Origin: JACVRW01 sp036519295
GTDB lineage: Bacteria > Actinomycetota > Thermoleophilia > Solirubrobacterales > Thermoleophilaceae
Direction of reading: 5' to 3'
Length of the DNA: 28,161 nt
Assembly: GCA_036519295.1 (NCBI GenBank)
Contig: DATDLN010000175.1
Coordinates: 1 to 28,161 of the forward strand
Shown: positions 8,517 through 15,735 of the stretch, piece after piece
Layout: each line of letters begins with the position of its first letter
Numbering within the stretch: the stretch's first letter is position 1
Made by a program: the position numbers and the translations under genes
The notes under the pieces: generated by a model
Databases searched by the model: none
What the model was told of the DNA's origin: nothing
Seen by the model: the letters and a program-made list of their open reading frames with translations, nothing else

Positions 8517-8603
8517 GGCCATGGGAATCTCCCCGTAGGCGGCCACCGGATCTCCCCGCTGACGGCCACCGGATCTCCCCATGGGTGGCCACCTGTTCTC
8601 CCC
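8517..8603 (+). repeat. IS21 left-end array: four copies of a transposase-binding-like repeat
   Basis: Four direct copies of GGCCAyssrwtTCTCCCC-type sequence lie at 8517-8534, 8541-8557, 8564-8580 and 8587-8603, at a step of 24, 23 and 23 bases (about two helical turns). The same motif in inverted orientation fills the right end. In IS21 such subterminal repeats are IstA binding sites; that role here is by family analogy. Confidence 0.88.
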
Positions 8604-8670
8604 GCGGTTTCGTCCTGAGCGGCCTGTAGCCCGGGGCGTCTTGTCATCGAGGCGCGTCTGGGAGGCGGGC

Positions 8671-10173
8671 TTGAAGAGTTCGGAGGAGGTCATGGAGATT
8701 CTGGAGGCGTTCGACCTGGCGGGCTCGCTGCGGGGAGCGGCGGAGCTGGCGGGTTGCGATCACAAGACGGTCGCGCATTGGGTCGAGCAGCGTGAGCGTG
8801 CCGCCGGTGGGCTGCCGGTGGCGGTCAGGCGCAGGCCGCGGGTCGACGGGTACGCGGGGAAGATCGAGGAGTGGGTGGAGCGCTCGCGCGGGCGGATCCG
8901 TGCCGACAGGGTCCACGAGCGGCTGGTGGCGATGGGCTATGTGGGCTCGGAGCGCACGACCCGTCGGGCGGTTGCGCGGGCAAAGCGGGCCTGGCGCCAG
9001 GGGCACGGGCGGCGCACGCGGCCGTGGACGGTCGAGCCGGGGCTGTGGATGCAGTGGGACTACGCGGACGGGCCGGAGGTCTCGGGCCGCGCGACGTCGT
9101 TGTTCTGCGCCTGGCTTGCTTGGTCGCGCTTCCGGGTCGTGGTGCCGCTGTGTGACCGCACGCTGCCGTCGGTCGTGTTGGCGCTCGACCGCACGCTGAG
9201 GCGCTTCGGCGGCGCGCCGAGCCACGCCTTGACCGACAACGAGCGCACCGTGTCGGTCGACCAGGTGTGCGGGATCGCGGTGCGCAACCCGCGGATAGTC
9301 TCCGTCGCGCGCCACTACGGGCTGACGATCGCGACCTGCGTGCCGGCCGACCCGCAGTCGAAGGGCGGCTCGGAGGCGACGGTCAGGATCGCGAAGGCCG
9401 ACCTCGTGCCGACCGAACACAACCTGCGGCCGGCCTATGACGATTTCGCCGGGCTCGAGCGGGCCTGCGAGGAGTTCTGCGGGCGGGTCAACGCGCGCGA
9501 GCACCGCGTGACGCGTCGGGCGCCGGCGGTGATGCTGGCCGAGGAGCGCAAGCGGCTTAACCGGCTGCCGGCGGTGCCGCACACGGTCTGCTTCGGCCAG
9601 ACGCGCAAGGTGTCGTGGCAGTCGACGATCTCGGTCGGCGGCGCGCTCTACTCGGTCCCCTCGGCGCTCGTCGACGAGCGCGTCTGGGCGCGGGTGGAGG
9701 GCTCGGAGCTGGTCGTCGTGCACGCCGACGGGCCCGAGGGCCCGCGCGAGGTCGCCCGCCACGCGCTGACCACGCCCGGGCGGCCCGCCGTCTCAGAGGA
9801 GCACTACCCGCCGCGGCCAGCGGGAGCGCTCGAGCGCCGGCCGCGGGCGCGCACGGACGAGGAGCGGGCGTTCCTCGGGCTCGGCGAGGGCGCGGAGGCC
9901 TGGCTCGTCAAGGCCGCCGCCCAGGGCGTCACGCGGGTGCGGCGCAAGATGGCCGAGGCGGTCGACCTCTCAAAGCTGCACGGGCCGGACGCGGTCGAGC
10001 GCGCCCTGGCCGTCTGCGCCGACGCGGGCCGCTTCGGCGACGGCGACCTGGCCGCGATCCTCGCCCACCAAGCCTGCGCCGAGGTGATCGAGTTCCCGAT
10101 GCGGGCCTCAGAGCTCTCTGAAGCGGCCAGCATGCAACGCTCGACCGCCGCCTGGGAGGGATTCGGGCGATGA
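8671..10173 (+). CDS. istA: IS21 family transposase IstA
   Basis: A 500-aa DDE transposase. Residues 1-60 contain a helix-turn-helix (SSEEVMEILEAFDLAGSLRG, then AAELAGCDHKTVAHWV). The catalytic triad is visible as D130 (MQWDYADG), D189 (HALTDNERT) and E235 (SKGGSEATVRI), with a 46-residue step between the last two. The C-terminal part carries the Mu-type domain (SWQSTISVGGALYSVPSALV). I start it at TTG 8671 because it gives the family's usual K-S-S-E-E-V beginning right after a GGAGG site at 8661; the longer open frame to ATG 8581 would translate the terminal repeats. Works with IstB to join element ends and insert into target DNA. Stop is followed at once by a hairpin. Confidence 0.93.
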   Translation: MKSSEEVMEILEAFDLAGSLRGAAELAGCDHKTVAHWVEQRERAAGGLPVAVRRRPRVDGYAGKIEEWVERSRGRIRADRVHERLVAMGYVGSERTTRRAVARAKRAWRQGHGRRTRPWTVEPGLWMQWDYADGPEVSGRATSLFCAWLAWSRFRVVVPLCDRTLPSVVLALDRTLRRFGGAPSHALTDNERTVSVDQVCGIAVRNPRIVSVARHYGLTIATCVPADPQSKGGSEATVRIAKADLVPTEHNLRPAYDDFAGLERACEEFCGRVNAREHRVTRRAPAVMLAEERKRLNRLPAVPHTVCFGQTRKVSWQSTISVGGALYSVPSALVDERVWARVEGSELVVVHADGPEGPREVARHALTTPGRPAVSEEHYPPRPAGALERRPRARTDEERAFLGLGEGAEAWLVKAAAQGVTRVRRKMAEAVDLSKLHGPDAVERALAVCADAGRFGDGDLAAILAHQACAEVIEFPMRASELSEAASMQRSTAAWEGFGR

Positions 10174-10315
10174 GCGGCCCGGTTTCGGGCCCGACCGCCC
10201 GAGGCGAGGCGCTCAGAGCCGATCTGAGGCCCGCAGGGCGAGCGCCGCGGCCCCATGCCTACCCCGATCTGGGGCGCTCGGGGGTCGAGCACCCGAGCTG
10301 GATCGGGAGCAGACG
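10174..10315 (+). other. istA-istB spacer with three short hairpins
   Basis: 142 bases between the two IS genes, which in IS21 relatives usually overlap or nearly touch. It holds three perfect stem-loops: 10176-10191 (GGCCCG/CGGGCC, loop 4), 10212-10228 (CTCAGA/TCTGAG, loop 5) and 10276-10298 (GCTCGGG/CCCGAGC, loop 9). None is followed by a T run, so these are not classical terminators; they may tune istB expression. A GGGAG ribosome site lies at the right edge. Confidence 0.65.
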
Positions 10316-11098
10316 ATGACCGTCAAAACACCCCAGCCGCCGCCGCTGCCGGACGAGGTCGATCGGCTGCTGCGGCGGCTGCGGCTGCCCTACATCCGAA
10401 AGGCGGCGCCCGAGGTGGTCGCGACCGCGGCCGCGCAGCGCTGGGAGCCGGCCGAGGTCCTGCGCGTGCTGCTCGCCGAGGAGGCCACCGGCCGCGACCG
10501 GGCGACGATCGCGGCCCGCCGGCGGGCGTCGGGGCTGCCGGCCGGCAAGACCTTCGACGCCTGGGAGGAGGGGGCCAGCTCGATCCCGAAGCGGACCCAG
10601 CGGGCGCTGCGGACGCTCGAGTGGGTCGGCCGGGCGGAGAGCCTCTGCGTCTGCGGGCCGTCCGGCAGCGGCAAGTCGCATTTCGTCGAGGCGCTCGGCC
10701 ACCTCGCGATCGACAGGGGCAAGACGGTCGCCTGGCACACGCTCGAGACGCTCGCCTCGCTCGTGCGCCGCCACCGCCCAGACGACACCATCCACAAGGC
10801 GATCGGCCACCTCATCCGCGCCGACCTGATCGTCATCGACGACGTCGGCCTGCTCCCAATCTCCCCGGCCGAGGCCGAGGCCCTCTTCCGCGTCGTCGAC
10901 GCCGCCTACGAGAAGCGCTCGATCGCGCTCACCTCAAACATCCACCCGTCCGGCTTCGACGAGCTGATGCCCAAAACCATCGCCACCGCCACCGTCGACC
11001 GGTTGCTCCACCACTCCCACGTGCTCGTCACCGACGACACCGACAGCTACCGACTCACCCAGGCCACCGCCGGCAAGGGGGTGATGCCCCTGGCCTGA
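10316..11098 (+). CDS. istB: IS21 family transposition helper ATPase IstB
   Basis: A 260-aa AAA+ ATPase related to DnaC and the MuB class. Walker A is GPSGSGKS at residues 114-121, Walker B is LIVIDDVG at 171-178, and the sensor region TSNIHPSGFDELM at 206-218 is typical of IstB. It chooses and remodels target DNA and stimulates IstA. The ATG at 10316 follows a GGGAG site. The protein is complete, with the usual length (about 250-265 aa). It is separated from istA by an unusually long spacer with hairpins. Confidence 0.95.
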   Translation: MTVKTPQPPPLPDEVDRLLRRLRLPYIRKAAPEVVATAAAQRWEPAEVLRVLLAEEATGRDRATIAARRRASGLPAGKTFDAWEEGASSIPKRTQRALRTLEWVGRAESLCVCGPSGSGKSHFVEALGHLAIDRGKTVAWHTLETLASLVRRHRPDDTIHKAIGHLIRADLIVIDDVGLLPISPAEAEALFRVVDAAYEKRSIALTSNIHPSGFDELMPKTIATATVDRLLHHSHVLVTDDTDSYRLTQATAGKGVMPLA

Positions 11099-11179
11099 CG
11101 GTTCGCGCCGCGGCCCTCCCCGCTCCGCCTCGCCCTCACGGGCTCGGCTCCGCGACGACGGCCGCGCAACCCACGTAAT

Positions 11180-11266
11180 GGGGAGAACCGATTGCCACCA
11201 GCGGGGAGAAAACATGGCCGCCGGTGGGGAGAACCGATGGCCGCAGCTGGGGAGAAACCGATGGCC
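11180..11266 (-). repeat. IS21 right-end array: four copies of a transposase-binding-like repeat
   Basis: Mirror image of the left-end array. Copies lie at 11249-11266, 11226-11242, 11203-11219 and 11180-11196, each 23 bases apart. Read on the minus strand each is GGCmATsktt(t)TCTCCCC-like. Outermost copies match best between the two ends, the inner ones diverge slightly. Confidence 0.88.
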
Positions 11267-11273
11267 GTTGACA

Positions 11274-11279
11274 CTGGCA
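11274..11279. repeat. Target-site duplication of the IS21 element, right copy (CTGGCA)
   Basis: Second copy of the six-base target duplication, directly after the terminal ACA of the element; the T at 11280 also matches the left flank. Confidence 0.9.
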
Positions 11280-11642
11280 TTCGCGCATCGACTTTCCCGA
11301 GTCATGGGCCCGCTGGATCTCGTCCCAGTCGTAGCGCCGTCGGAAGCGGGCATCGCCCGCGAGACCCAGCTGGCGCACGTGGTAACAGACCGTGCCCTTG
11401 CTGAGGCCGAGCTCGAAGGCGATCTCCGTCTGGCTCATGCCCGTCTCGAAGAGCCTTAGAACGGCCTCGCGCGTGTCGTGCCGAAAACGAGGCTCCTTAG
11501 TAGCGCGCGGCACGACCTCCCCGCGGCCCACCGCTGCATCCCACGCTCCGTTGGCAAAGCCGAATTTGGCTTTGCATTCCTGGAGCGAGTGGCCCTCGTC
11601 GTAGTAGTCCTGTATTGCCGCCCAGTCGTATTTACGGTTCAT
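11274..11642 (-). pseudogene. HNH endonuclease gene, 5' part (DNA-binding modules), cut off by IS21 insertion
   Basis: The first 123 codons of the HNH gene, from ATG at 11642 to the CAG codon inside the target duplication. It contains a module NRKYDWAAIQDYYDEGHSLQ, ECKAKFGFANGAWDAAVGRG, then a helix-turn-helix (SQTEIAFELGLSKGTVCYHV), then the start of a second copy of the module (RRRYDWDEIQRAHDSGKSMR, ECQ) whose end (KEFGFSTAAWHDARRRG) lies across the element at 8503. Past 11274 the open frame runs into the element and adds about 45 meaningless residues. The truncated protein would keep DNA-binding parts but no nuclease domain. An SOS-box-like palindrome abuts the start codon. Confidence 0.9.
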
Positions 11643-11643
11643 G

Positions 11644-11657
11644 CGAACAAATGTTCC
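11644..11657. promoter_or_regulatory. LexA (SOS) box-like operator CGAACAAATGTTCC
   Basis: This 14-mer fits the Gram-positive LexA consensus CGAACRNRYGTTYC at every defined position, with a perfect GAAC-N4-GTTC core. It lies one base upstream of the start codon of the HNH gene on the minus strand, so bound LexA would block initiation of that gene. Known: actinobacterial LexA uses this consensus. Inferred: damage-inducible control of the HNH nuclease. It could also affect the tRNA promoter, which lies about 70 bases away on the other side. Confidence 0.72.
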
Positions 11658-11724
11658 CCTACGGATCGGACGGAACGAAGCATGAACCGGTGGCCCAGGG
11701 GTCGGGTATCGTTGGGGCCGACCT

Positions 11725-11795
11725 TGCCCCCTGGTGTAGCGGCAGCACGCCTCGCTCTGGACGAGGTAGGCGGGGTTCGAATCCCTGGGGGGCAG
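11725..11795 (+). tRNA. tRNA-Gln (anticodon CTG)
   Basis: A 71-base cloverleaf. Acceptor stem TGCCCCC (11725-11731) pairs perfectly with GGGGGCA (11788-11794), with discriminator G at 11795. D arm GTGT/GCAC with a 7-base loop; anticodon stem CCTCG/CGAGG around loop CTCTGGA, giving T33 and anticodon CTG; four-base variable loop; T arm CGGGG-TTCGAAT-CCCTG. CCA is not encoded. Discriminator G fits tRNA-Gln. Confidence 0.93.
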
Positions 11796-11805
11796 CTCTT
11801 CGAAC

Positions 11806-12114
11806 CTATCCTCGCGGCTCCGAATCGTCCGTCGAGTACAGCCGGTCGAACGCCTCCGCGGCGGCGTCCAGTTGCCGCGACGACTCGCCGACTGCCCACC
11901 GCCGGGTCGCCCGGTCGACCGCCAGGACCGTCCACCCCTGCCCGTCGTCTCCGCTCAGGTGGACGAGGATCGTGTCCCGGTTGTGCTCCACGCGCACCCG
12001 ATGGGCGGGGTTGCCCTCCTCGTGCAGGATCCGAGATCTCGCGCCGGAGCGATCGGCCACGAACGACGTCCAGCGCGAGCGGGGAGGTCGCCGCGGGGAG
12101 CCTCGGGCCGGCAT
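11806..12114 (-). CDS. Small hypothetical protein
   Basis: A 102-aa protein I do not recognise. It starts at ATG 12114, 20 bases downstream of the ABC transporter stop on the same strand, and ends 10 bases from the convergent tRNA-Gln. The N-terminus is very basic (MPARGSPRRPPRSRWTSFVA). The middle reads like a small beta-rich domain (AHRVRVEHNRDTILVHLSGD, then GWTVLAVDRATRRWAVGE) and the end like an amphipathic helix (SRQLDAAAEAFDRLYS). No signal peptide or membrane segment. Probably transcribed with the exporter genes; function unknown. Confidence 0.6.
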   Translation of the reverse strand: MPARGSPRRPPRSRWTSFVADRSGARSRILHEEGNPAHRVRVEHNRDTILVHLSGDDGQGWTVLAVDRATRRWAVGESSRQLDAAAEAFDRLYSTDDSEPRG

Positions 12115-12134
12115 TGCGCCCGTCAGCCTAGAGG

Positions 12135-13883
12135 TCAGGCCGCCGCGTGCTCCGCCCAGTCGCGATACAGCCGCGCGTAGGCCCCGTCCGCGTCCAGCAG
12201 CTCCTCGTGCGTTCCCTGCTCGGCGATCCGGCCGTGGTCGAGCACCACGATCCGGCCGGCGCCGCGGATCGTCGATAGGCGGTGGGCGATCACTATCGCC
12301 GTGCGGCCGGCCAGCAGGCGCCGCAGGCCCCGCTCGATCTGCGCCTCCGTGCGGACGTCCACATTCGACGTGGCCTCGTCGAGGATCAGGATGCGCGGAT
12401 CGGCAGCCGCCGCCCGCGCGAACGCCACCAGCTGGCGCTGGCCGGCCGAGAGGTGGCCGCCGCGCTCGCCCACCTCTGTGTCGTAGCCGTCGGGGAGGCG
12501 CTCGATGAACTCGTGGGCGCCGACCGCTCGGGCGGCCGCCTGCACCTCGTCGTCCCCGGCGTCGGGTCGGCCGAACGCGATGTTGTCGCGGATGGTGCCC
12601 GAGAACAGGAAGCCCTCCTGCGGGACGATCCCCAGCTGGGAGCGCAGCGAGCGTTCCGTCACGTCGCGGAGGTCGTGGCCGTCCACCAGCACGCGGCCGC
12701 CGTCCGGGTCGTAGAAGCGCGCAACGAGCTTGGCGAGCGTCGACTTCCCGGCGCCGGTGGCGCCCACGAGCGCGACCGTCTGGCCGGGCGGCACGAGCAG
12801 GGACAGCTCGCTCAACGCCGGCTGCTCGCCGTCGTAAGAGAAGTTCACGTCCTCGAACTCGATCTCGCCGCGCACGCGCGGCAGCTCGATCGCATCCGGC
12901 CTGTCGGTGATGTCGGGCTCCTCGTCGAGCAGCTCGAAGATCTTGTCGAGGGCCGCCATTCCGGCCTGGTAGGTCGTGTAGAGCTGCGACAGGGACTGGA
13001 TCGGGTCGAAGAAGCTCTGGAGGTAGAAGACGAACGAGGCCAGGACGCCGATGGTGGCCTCGCCGTCGAGCACCTGATTGCCGCCGTAGAGCAGGATCCC
13101 CGCCGTGGCCACGGCCGAGAGCAGCTCGACCGAGGGGAAGTAGGCGGCGTTCAGATAGACCGTCTTCATGTTCGCCTCGCGGTTCTCGTCGTTCAGCTCC
13201 GCGAAGCGGCTGCCGTGGCGGCGCTCCTGACCGAAAGCCCTCACCACGCGAACACCCGAGAGCGTCTCCTGAAGGTAGGCGGTGACCAGCGCGATCTTCT
13301 CGCGCGTGGCGCGGTAGGCGCCGGAGGACGCGATTCTGAAGGCCAGGCTCCCCGCCAGCAGCACCGGGAAGGTGAGGAAGGTGACCAGCGCCAGGCCGGG
13401 GTCGAGCACCACGAGGATCACCGCCGTCCCGATCAGGGTTAGCGTGGCGGAGACGAGCGTGGAAAGCCCCTCGGTCACCAGCTGGTCGAGTGCCTGCACG
13501 TCGTTGGTGATGCGGGAGATCAGGACGCCGGTCTTGCGGCGCGAGTAGAAGCCGATCGACAGCCGCTGGAGGTGTTCGAACAGCTCCAGGCGCAGGTCCT
13601 GGAGCGCGCGCTGGCCGACCCAGTTGATCAGGTAGGTCTGAGCGTAGGTTCCCACCCAGTTGACGAGCGCCGCCGCGAGGAACGCGATAAGGATGAGGGT
13701 GAGCGCGCCGGTGTCGCCGTCGCGAATGCCGTCGTCGATCGCGAGGCCCGCCAGATAGGGCGGCACCAGCGCTGCCCCAGTGGCGATCCAGAGCGACACG
13801 AGCATGAGCAGTACGCGCCCGCGGTAGGGGCGGAGCAGGCTCGCGAGATGCCGGAGCCGGCCGGCGCGGGTCATGTTGCTCAT
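12135..13883 (-). CDS. ABC exporter half-transporter, consensus-site subunit
   Basis: A 582-aa fused membrane plus nucleotide-binding half-transporter of the MsbA/multidrug type. Membrane segments occupy about 22-300; the coupling region GFYSRRKTGVLISRITNDV is at 111-129. The ATPase domain has Walker A GATGAGKS (374-381), Q-loop PQEGFLF (Q422), signature LSAGQ (478-482), Walker B ILILDE (498-503, catalytic E503) and switch His534. The signature has Ala where the consensus has Gly. The start overlaps the stop of the partner gene by four bases (13880-13883), so they are coupled and likely form a heterodimer. Expected to export lipids, drugs or peptides; substrate unknown. Confidence 0.93.
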   Translation of the reverse strand: MSNMTRAGRLRHLASLLRPYRGRVLLMLVSLWIATGAALVPPYLAGLAIDDGIRDGDTGALTLILIAFLAAALVNWVGTYAQTYLINWVGQRALQDLRLELFEHLQRLSIGFYSRRKTGVLISRITNDVQALDQLVTEGLSTLVSATLTLIGTAVILVVLDPGLALVTFLTFPVLLAGSLAFRIASSGAYRATREKIALVTAYLQETLSGVRVVRAFGQERRHGSRFAELNDENREANMKTVYLNAAYFPSVELLSAVATAGILLYGGNQVLDGEATIGVLASFVFYLQSFFDPIQSLSQLYTTYQAGMAALDKIFELLDEEPDITDRPDAIELPRVRGEIEFEDVNFSYDGEQPALSELSLLVPPGQTVALVGATGAGKSTLAKLVARFYDPDGGRVLVDGHDLRDVTERSLRSQLGIVPQEGFLFSGTIRDNIAFGRPDAGDDEVQAAARAVGAHEFIERLPDGYDTEVGERGGHLSAGQRQLVAFARAAAADPRILILDEATSNVDVRTEAQIERGLRRLLAGRTAIVIAHRLSTIRGAGRIVVLDHGRIAEQGTHEELLDADGAYARLYRDWAEHAAA

Positions 13884-15643
13884 AGGCCCGCCACCTCCCG
13901 TTCCGGGTCCTCGCGCGTGAGGAACACCTGATCCGGCAGTCCCTTCTCGGCGATCTCGCGGTACAGCTCCGAGCCCTCGAGCAGCGCCGAATGCGTGCCC
14001 CGCGCCGCAACGTGGCCGCCTTCGAGCACGACCACGTCGTCGGCCAGCGCGATGGTCGAGAGGCGGTGGGCGATCACGAACGTGGTTCGTCCCTCCATCA
14101 CCTCTCGCAGCGCCGACTTGATGCGGCTCTCGGTGGTCGCGTCCACGCTGGATGTGGCGTCGTCGAGAATCAGGATTCGCGGCTCGGCGAGCAGGGCGCG
14201 CGCGATCGCCACGCGCTGGCGCTGACCGCCGGAGAGGGTCAGTCCGCGTTCGCCGACAATGGTGTCGAGGCCCTCGGGCAGATCCTCGAGCAGCTCGCCG
14301 AGACCGGCCCGCTCGGCGGCGGCGAGGATCTCCTCCTCGCTCGCGTCGGCGCGCGCGTAGGCGATGTTCTCGCCGAGGCTCGCGGTGAAGAGGAAAGCGT
14401 CGTCGGAGACGACGGCCACCTCGCGCCGGAGCAAGACGGGATCCACGGATCGAACGTCCATACCGTCCACGAGCACGGCGCCCGCGTCGACGTCGTAGAG
14501 CCGCGGTATCAGCATGACGAGCGTCGTCTTGCCCGAGCCGGTGGGGCCGACGAGCGCGACGGTCCGCCCGGGCTCGACATCGAGGTCGATGTCCCGAAGC
14601 ACGGGCTCCCCGCCGTCGTAGCCGAAGGTAACGCCGCGCAGCTCGACGCGTCCGCCGCCGGCGGGCAGGGCCGGCGCGCCCGGCGCTGCGGTGATGCGGG
14701 GCCTGCGGTCGAGGACCTCGAAGACGCGCGCGCCGCTGGCCACCGCCCGCTGGGCCATGCCGAGCGCGACTCCCAGCATCCGCATCGGCGAGGTGAGCAT
14801 AAGCACGTACCCGTAGAAGGCAACGAAGTCGCCCACGCTGATCGACCCCCGAATCGCCTGCCGGCCGCCGACGAACAGCAGCGCGGCGAGACCGAGCTGC
14901 GGCAGGAAGGCGAGGAAGGGGGTGTAGAAGGCGCGCAGCCGCGCGGAGACCAGCGACTGATCGAACACGCGCTTCACCGCGTGGCGGAAGCGCCGCAGCT
15001 GCCGCTGCTCCTGCGCGAACGCCTTGACCACCCGCACCCCCGAGACGTTCTCCTCGGCCTCGGCCGTCAGCTCCGCGATCCGCTGCTGGACCTCCTGCGA
15101 GGCCGGTCGGTTGAAACGGCCGTAGCGGAACGCGACCCAGATCACGATCGGCATCGGCGCAAGCGATACAGCGGCGAGGTCGGCATCGACCGCGAACATC
15201 ACCGCCGAGGCGATCAGGATCGTGAGGGCCGACTGCACGATGAAGATCAAGCCGTAGCCGAGGAAGAAGCGCACGGACTGGAGGTCGACGGTCGCGCGGG
15301 ACATCAGCTGCCCCGTCTGCTGCGAGTCGAAGAACGCCAGCTCGAGCGAGTGCAGGTGCCGGTAGATCCTGTTGCGCAGGTCGTACTCCACACCGAGCGA
15401 CACTCGGCCGGCCACCAGGCGCCGGGCAACGCTGAAAGCGAGACGCAGAATGCCGGCGCCCGCGACCGCGAGTGCGAGCGGCCAGAGGTCGACGCCGCCG
15501 TTGCCTATCTCGTCGACAGTGCGGCCGACCAGATAGGGAATGAGCACGCCCACGCCCATGGCGGCGGCCGCGAGCGCGAAGGAGACGGCGACGCCCCCAC
15601 GGTAGGGGCGCAGGAACCCGAGCAAGCGCCAGAACGTCCTCAT
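13880..15643 (-). CDS. ABC exporter half-transporter, degenerate-site subunit
   Basis: A 587-aa half-transporter, first gene of the pair. Membrane segments lie at about 17-300. The ATPase domain has Walker A GPTGSGKT (366-373), canonical signature LSGGQ (470-474) and Walker B LILDD (491-495), where the catalytic Glu is Asp495. The Q-loop is also changed: SDDAFLF has Asp414 where Gln is usual. These are the marks of the degenerate ATP site known from heterodimeric exporters such as BmrCD and TM287/288, and they pair with the altered LSAGQ signature of the partner. Transcription probably starts at an AT-rich promoter/operator just upstream (15656-15671). Confidence 0.93.
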   Translation of the reverse strand: MRTFWRLLGFLRPYRGGVAVSFALAAAAMGVGVLIPYLVGRTVDEIGNGGVDLWPLALAVAGAGILRLAFSVARRLVAGRVSLGVEYDLRNRIYRHLHSLELAFFDSQQTGQLMSRATVDLQSVRFFLGYGLIFIVQSALTILIASAVMFAVDADLAAVSLAPMPIVIWVAFRYGRFNRPASQEVQQRIAELTAEAEENVSGVRVVKAFAQEQRQLRRFRHAVKRVFDQSLVSARLRAFYTPFLAFLPQLGLAALLFVGGRQAIRGSISVGDFVAFYGYVLMLTSPMRMLGVALGMAQRAVASGARVFEVLDRRPRITAAPGAPALPAGGGRVELRGVTFGYDGGEPVLRDIDLDVEPGRTVALVGPTGSGKTTLVMLIPRLYDVDAGAVLVDGMDVRSVDPVLLRREVAVVSDDAFLFTASLGENIAYARADASEEEILAAAERAGLGELLEDLPEGLDTIVGERGLTLSGGQRQRVAIARALLAEPRILILDDATSSVDATTESRIKSALREVMEGRTTFVIAHRLSTIALADDVVVLEGGHVAARGTHSALLEGSELYREIAEKGLPDQVFLTREDPEREVAGL

Positions 15644-15655
15644 CCTCTAGTTACT

Positions 15656-15671
15656 TTACTTTATGAAGTAA
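15656..15671. promoter_or_regulatory. AT-rich palindromic operator TTACTTTATGAAGTAA
   Basis: A perfect inverted repeat TTACTT-TATG-AAGTAA, 12 bases upstream of the exporter start, inside an AT-rich island (15651-15671) that contrasts sharply with the surrounding GC-rich DNA. On the minus strand it reads through a TAAAGT segment that could be a -10 element, so a repressor bound here would block the promoter. Such sites are typical for MarR- or PadR-type repressors of exporters, but no such gene is adjacent. Confidence 0.6.
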
Positions 15672-15735
15672 GGTGCCGATCGGATGACGCGCCCGCTTGC
15701 AGGAGCCCCGGGACGAAGGGCGAACGAGGGGGACA

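Larger units (their letters stand above)
8510..11273 (+). mobile_element. Complete IS21-family insertion sequence, 2764 bp
   Basis: The element begins TGACGGCGGCCAT and ends ATGGCCGTTGACA, giving the TG...CA termini seen in IS21. The outer 25 bases of each end match as inverted repeats with seven mismatches, sharing CGGCCAT and TCTCCCC. It carries istA (transposase) and istB (ATPase helper) in the usual order, and each end has four spaced copies of the terminal motif. It is flanked by a 6-base (or 7-base) direct repeat. Both genes are intact and no base appears missing, so the insertion is probably recent and the element may be active. Confidence 0.95.

Noticed and set aside
8517..8603. Evenly spaced repeats that resemble a small CRISPR array
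   Set aside because: Only four imperfect copies, 6-base gaps instead of spacers, and a mirror-image set at the other end of an IS element; these are IS21 terminal repeats.
8156..11642. Prophage or defence island around the HNH gene
   Set aside because: No phage structural, integrase, restriction or helicase genes nearby; the only mobile genes are istA and istB.
15656..15671. AT-rich palindrome as a LexA box
   Set aside because: Lacks the GAAC-N4-GTTC core; better fits another class of repressor.
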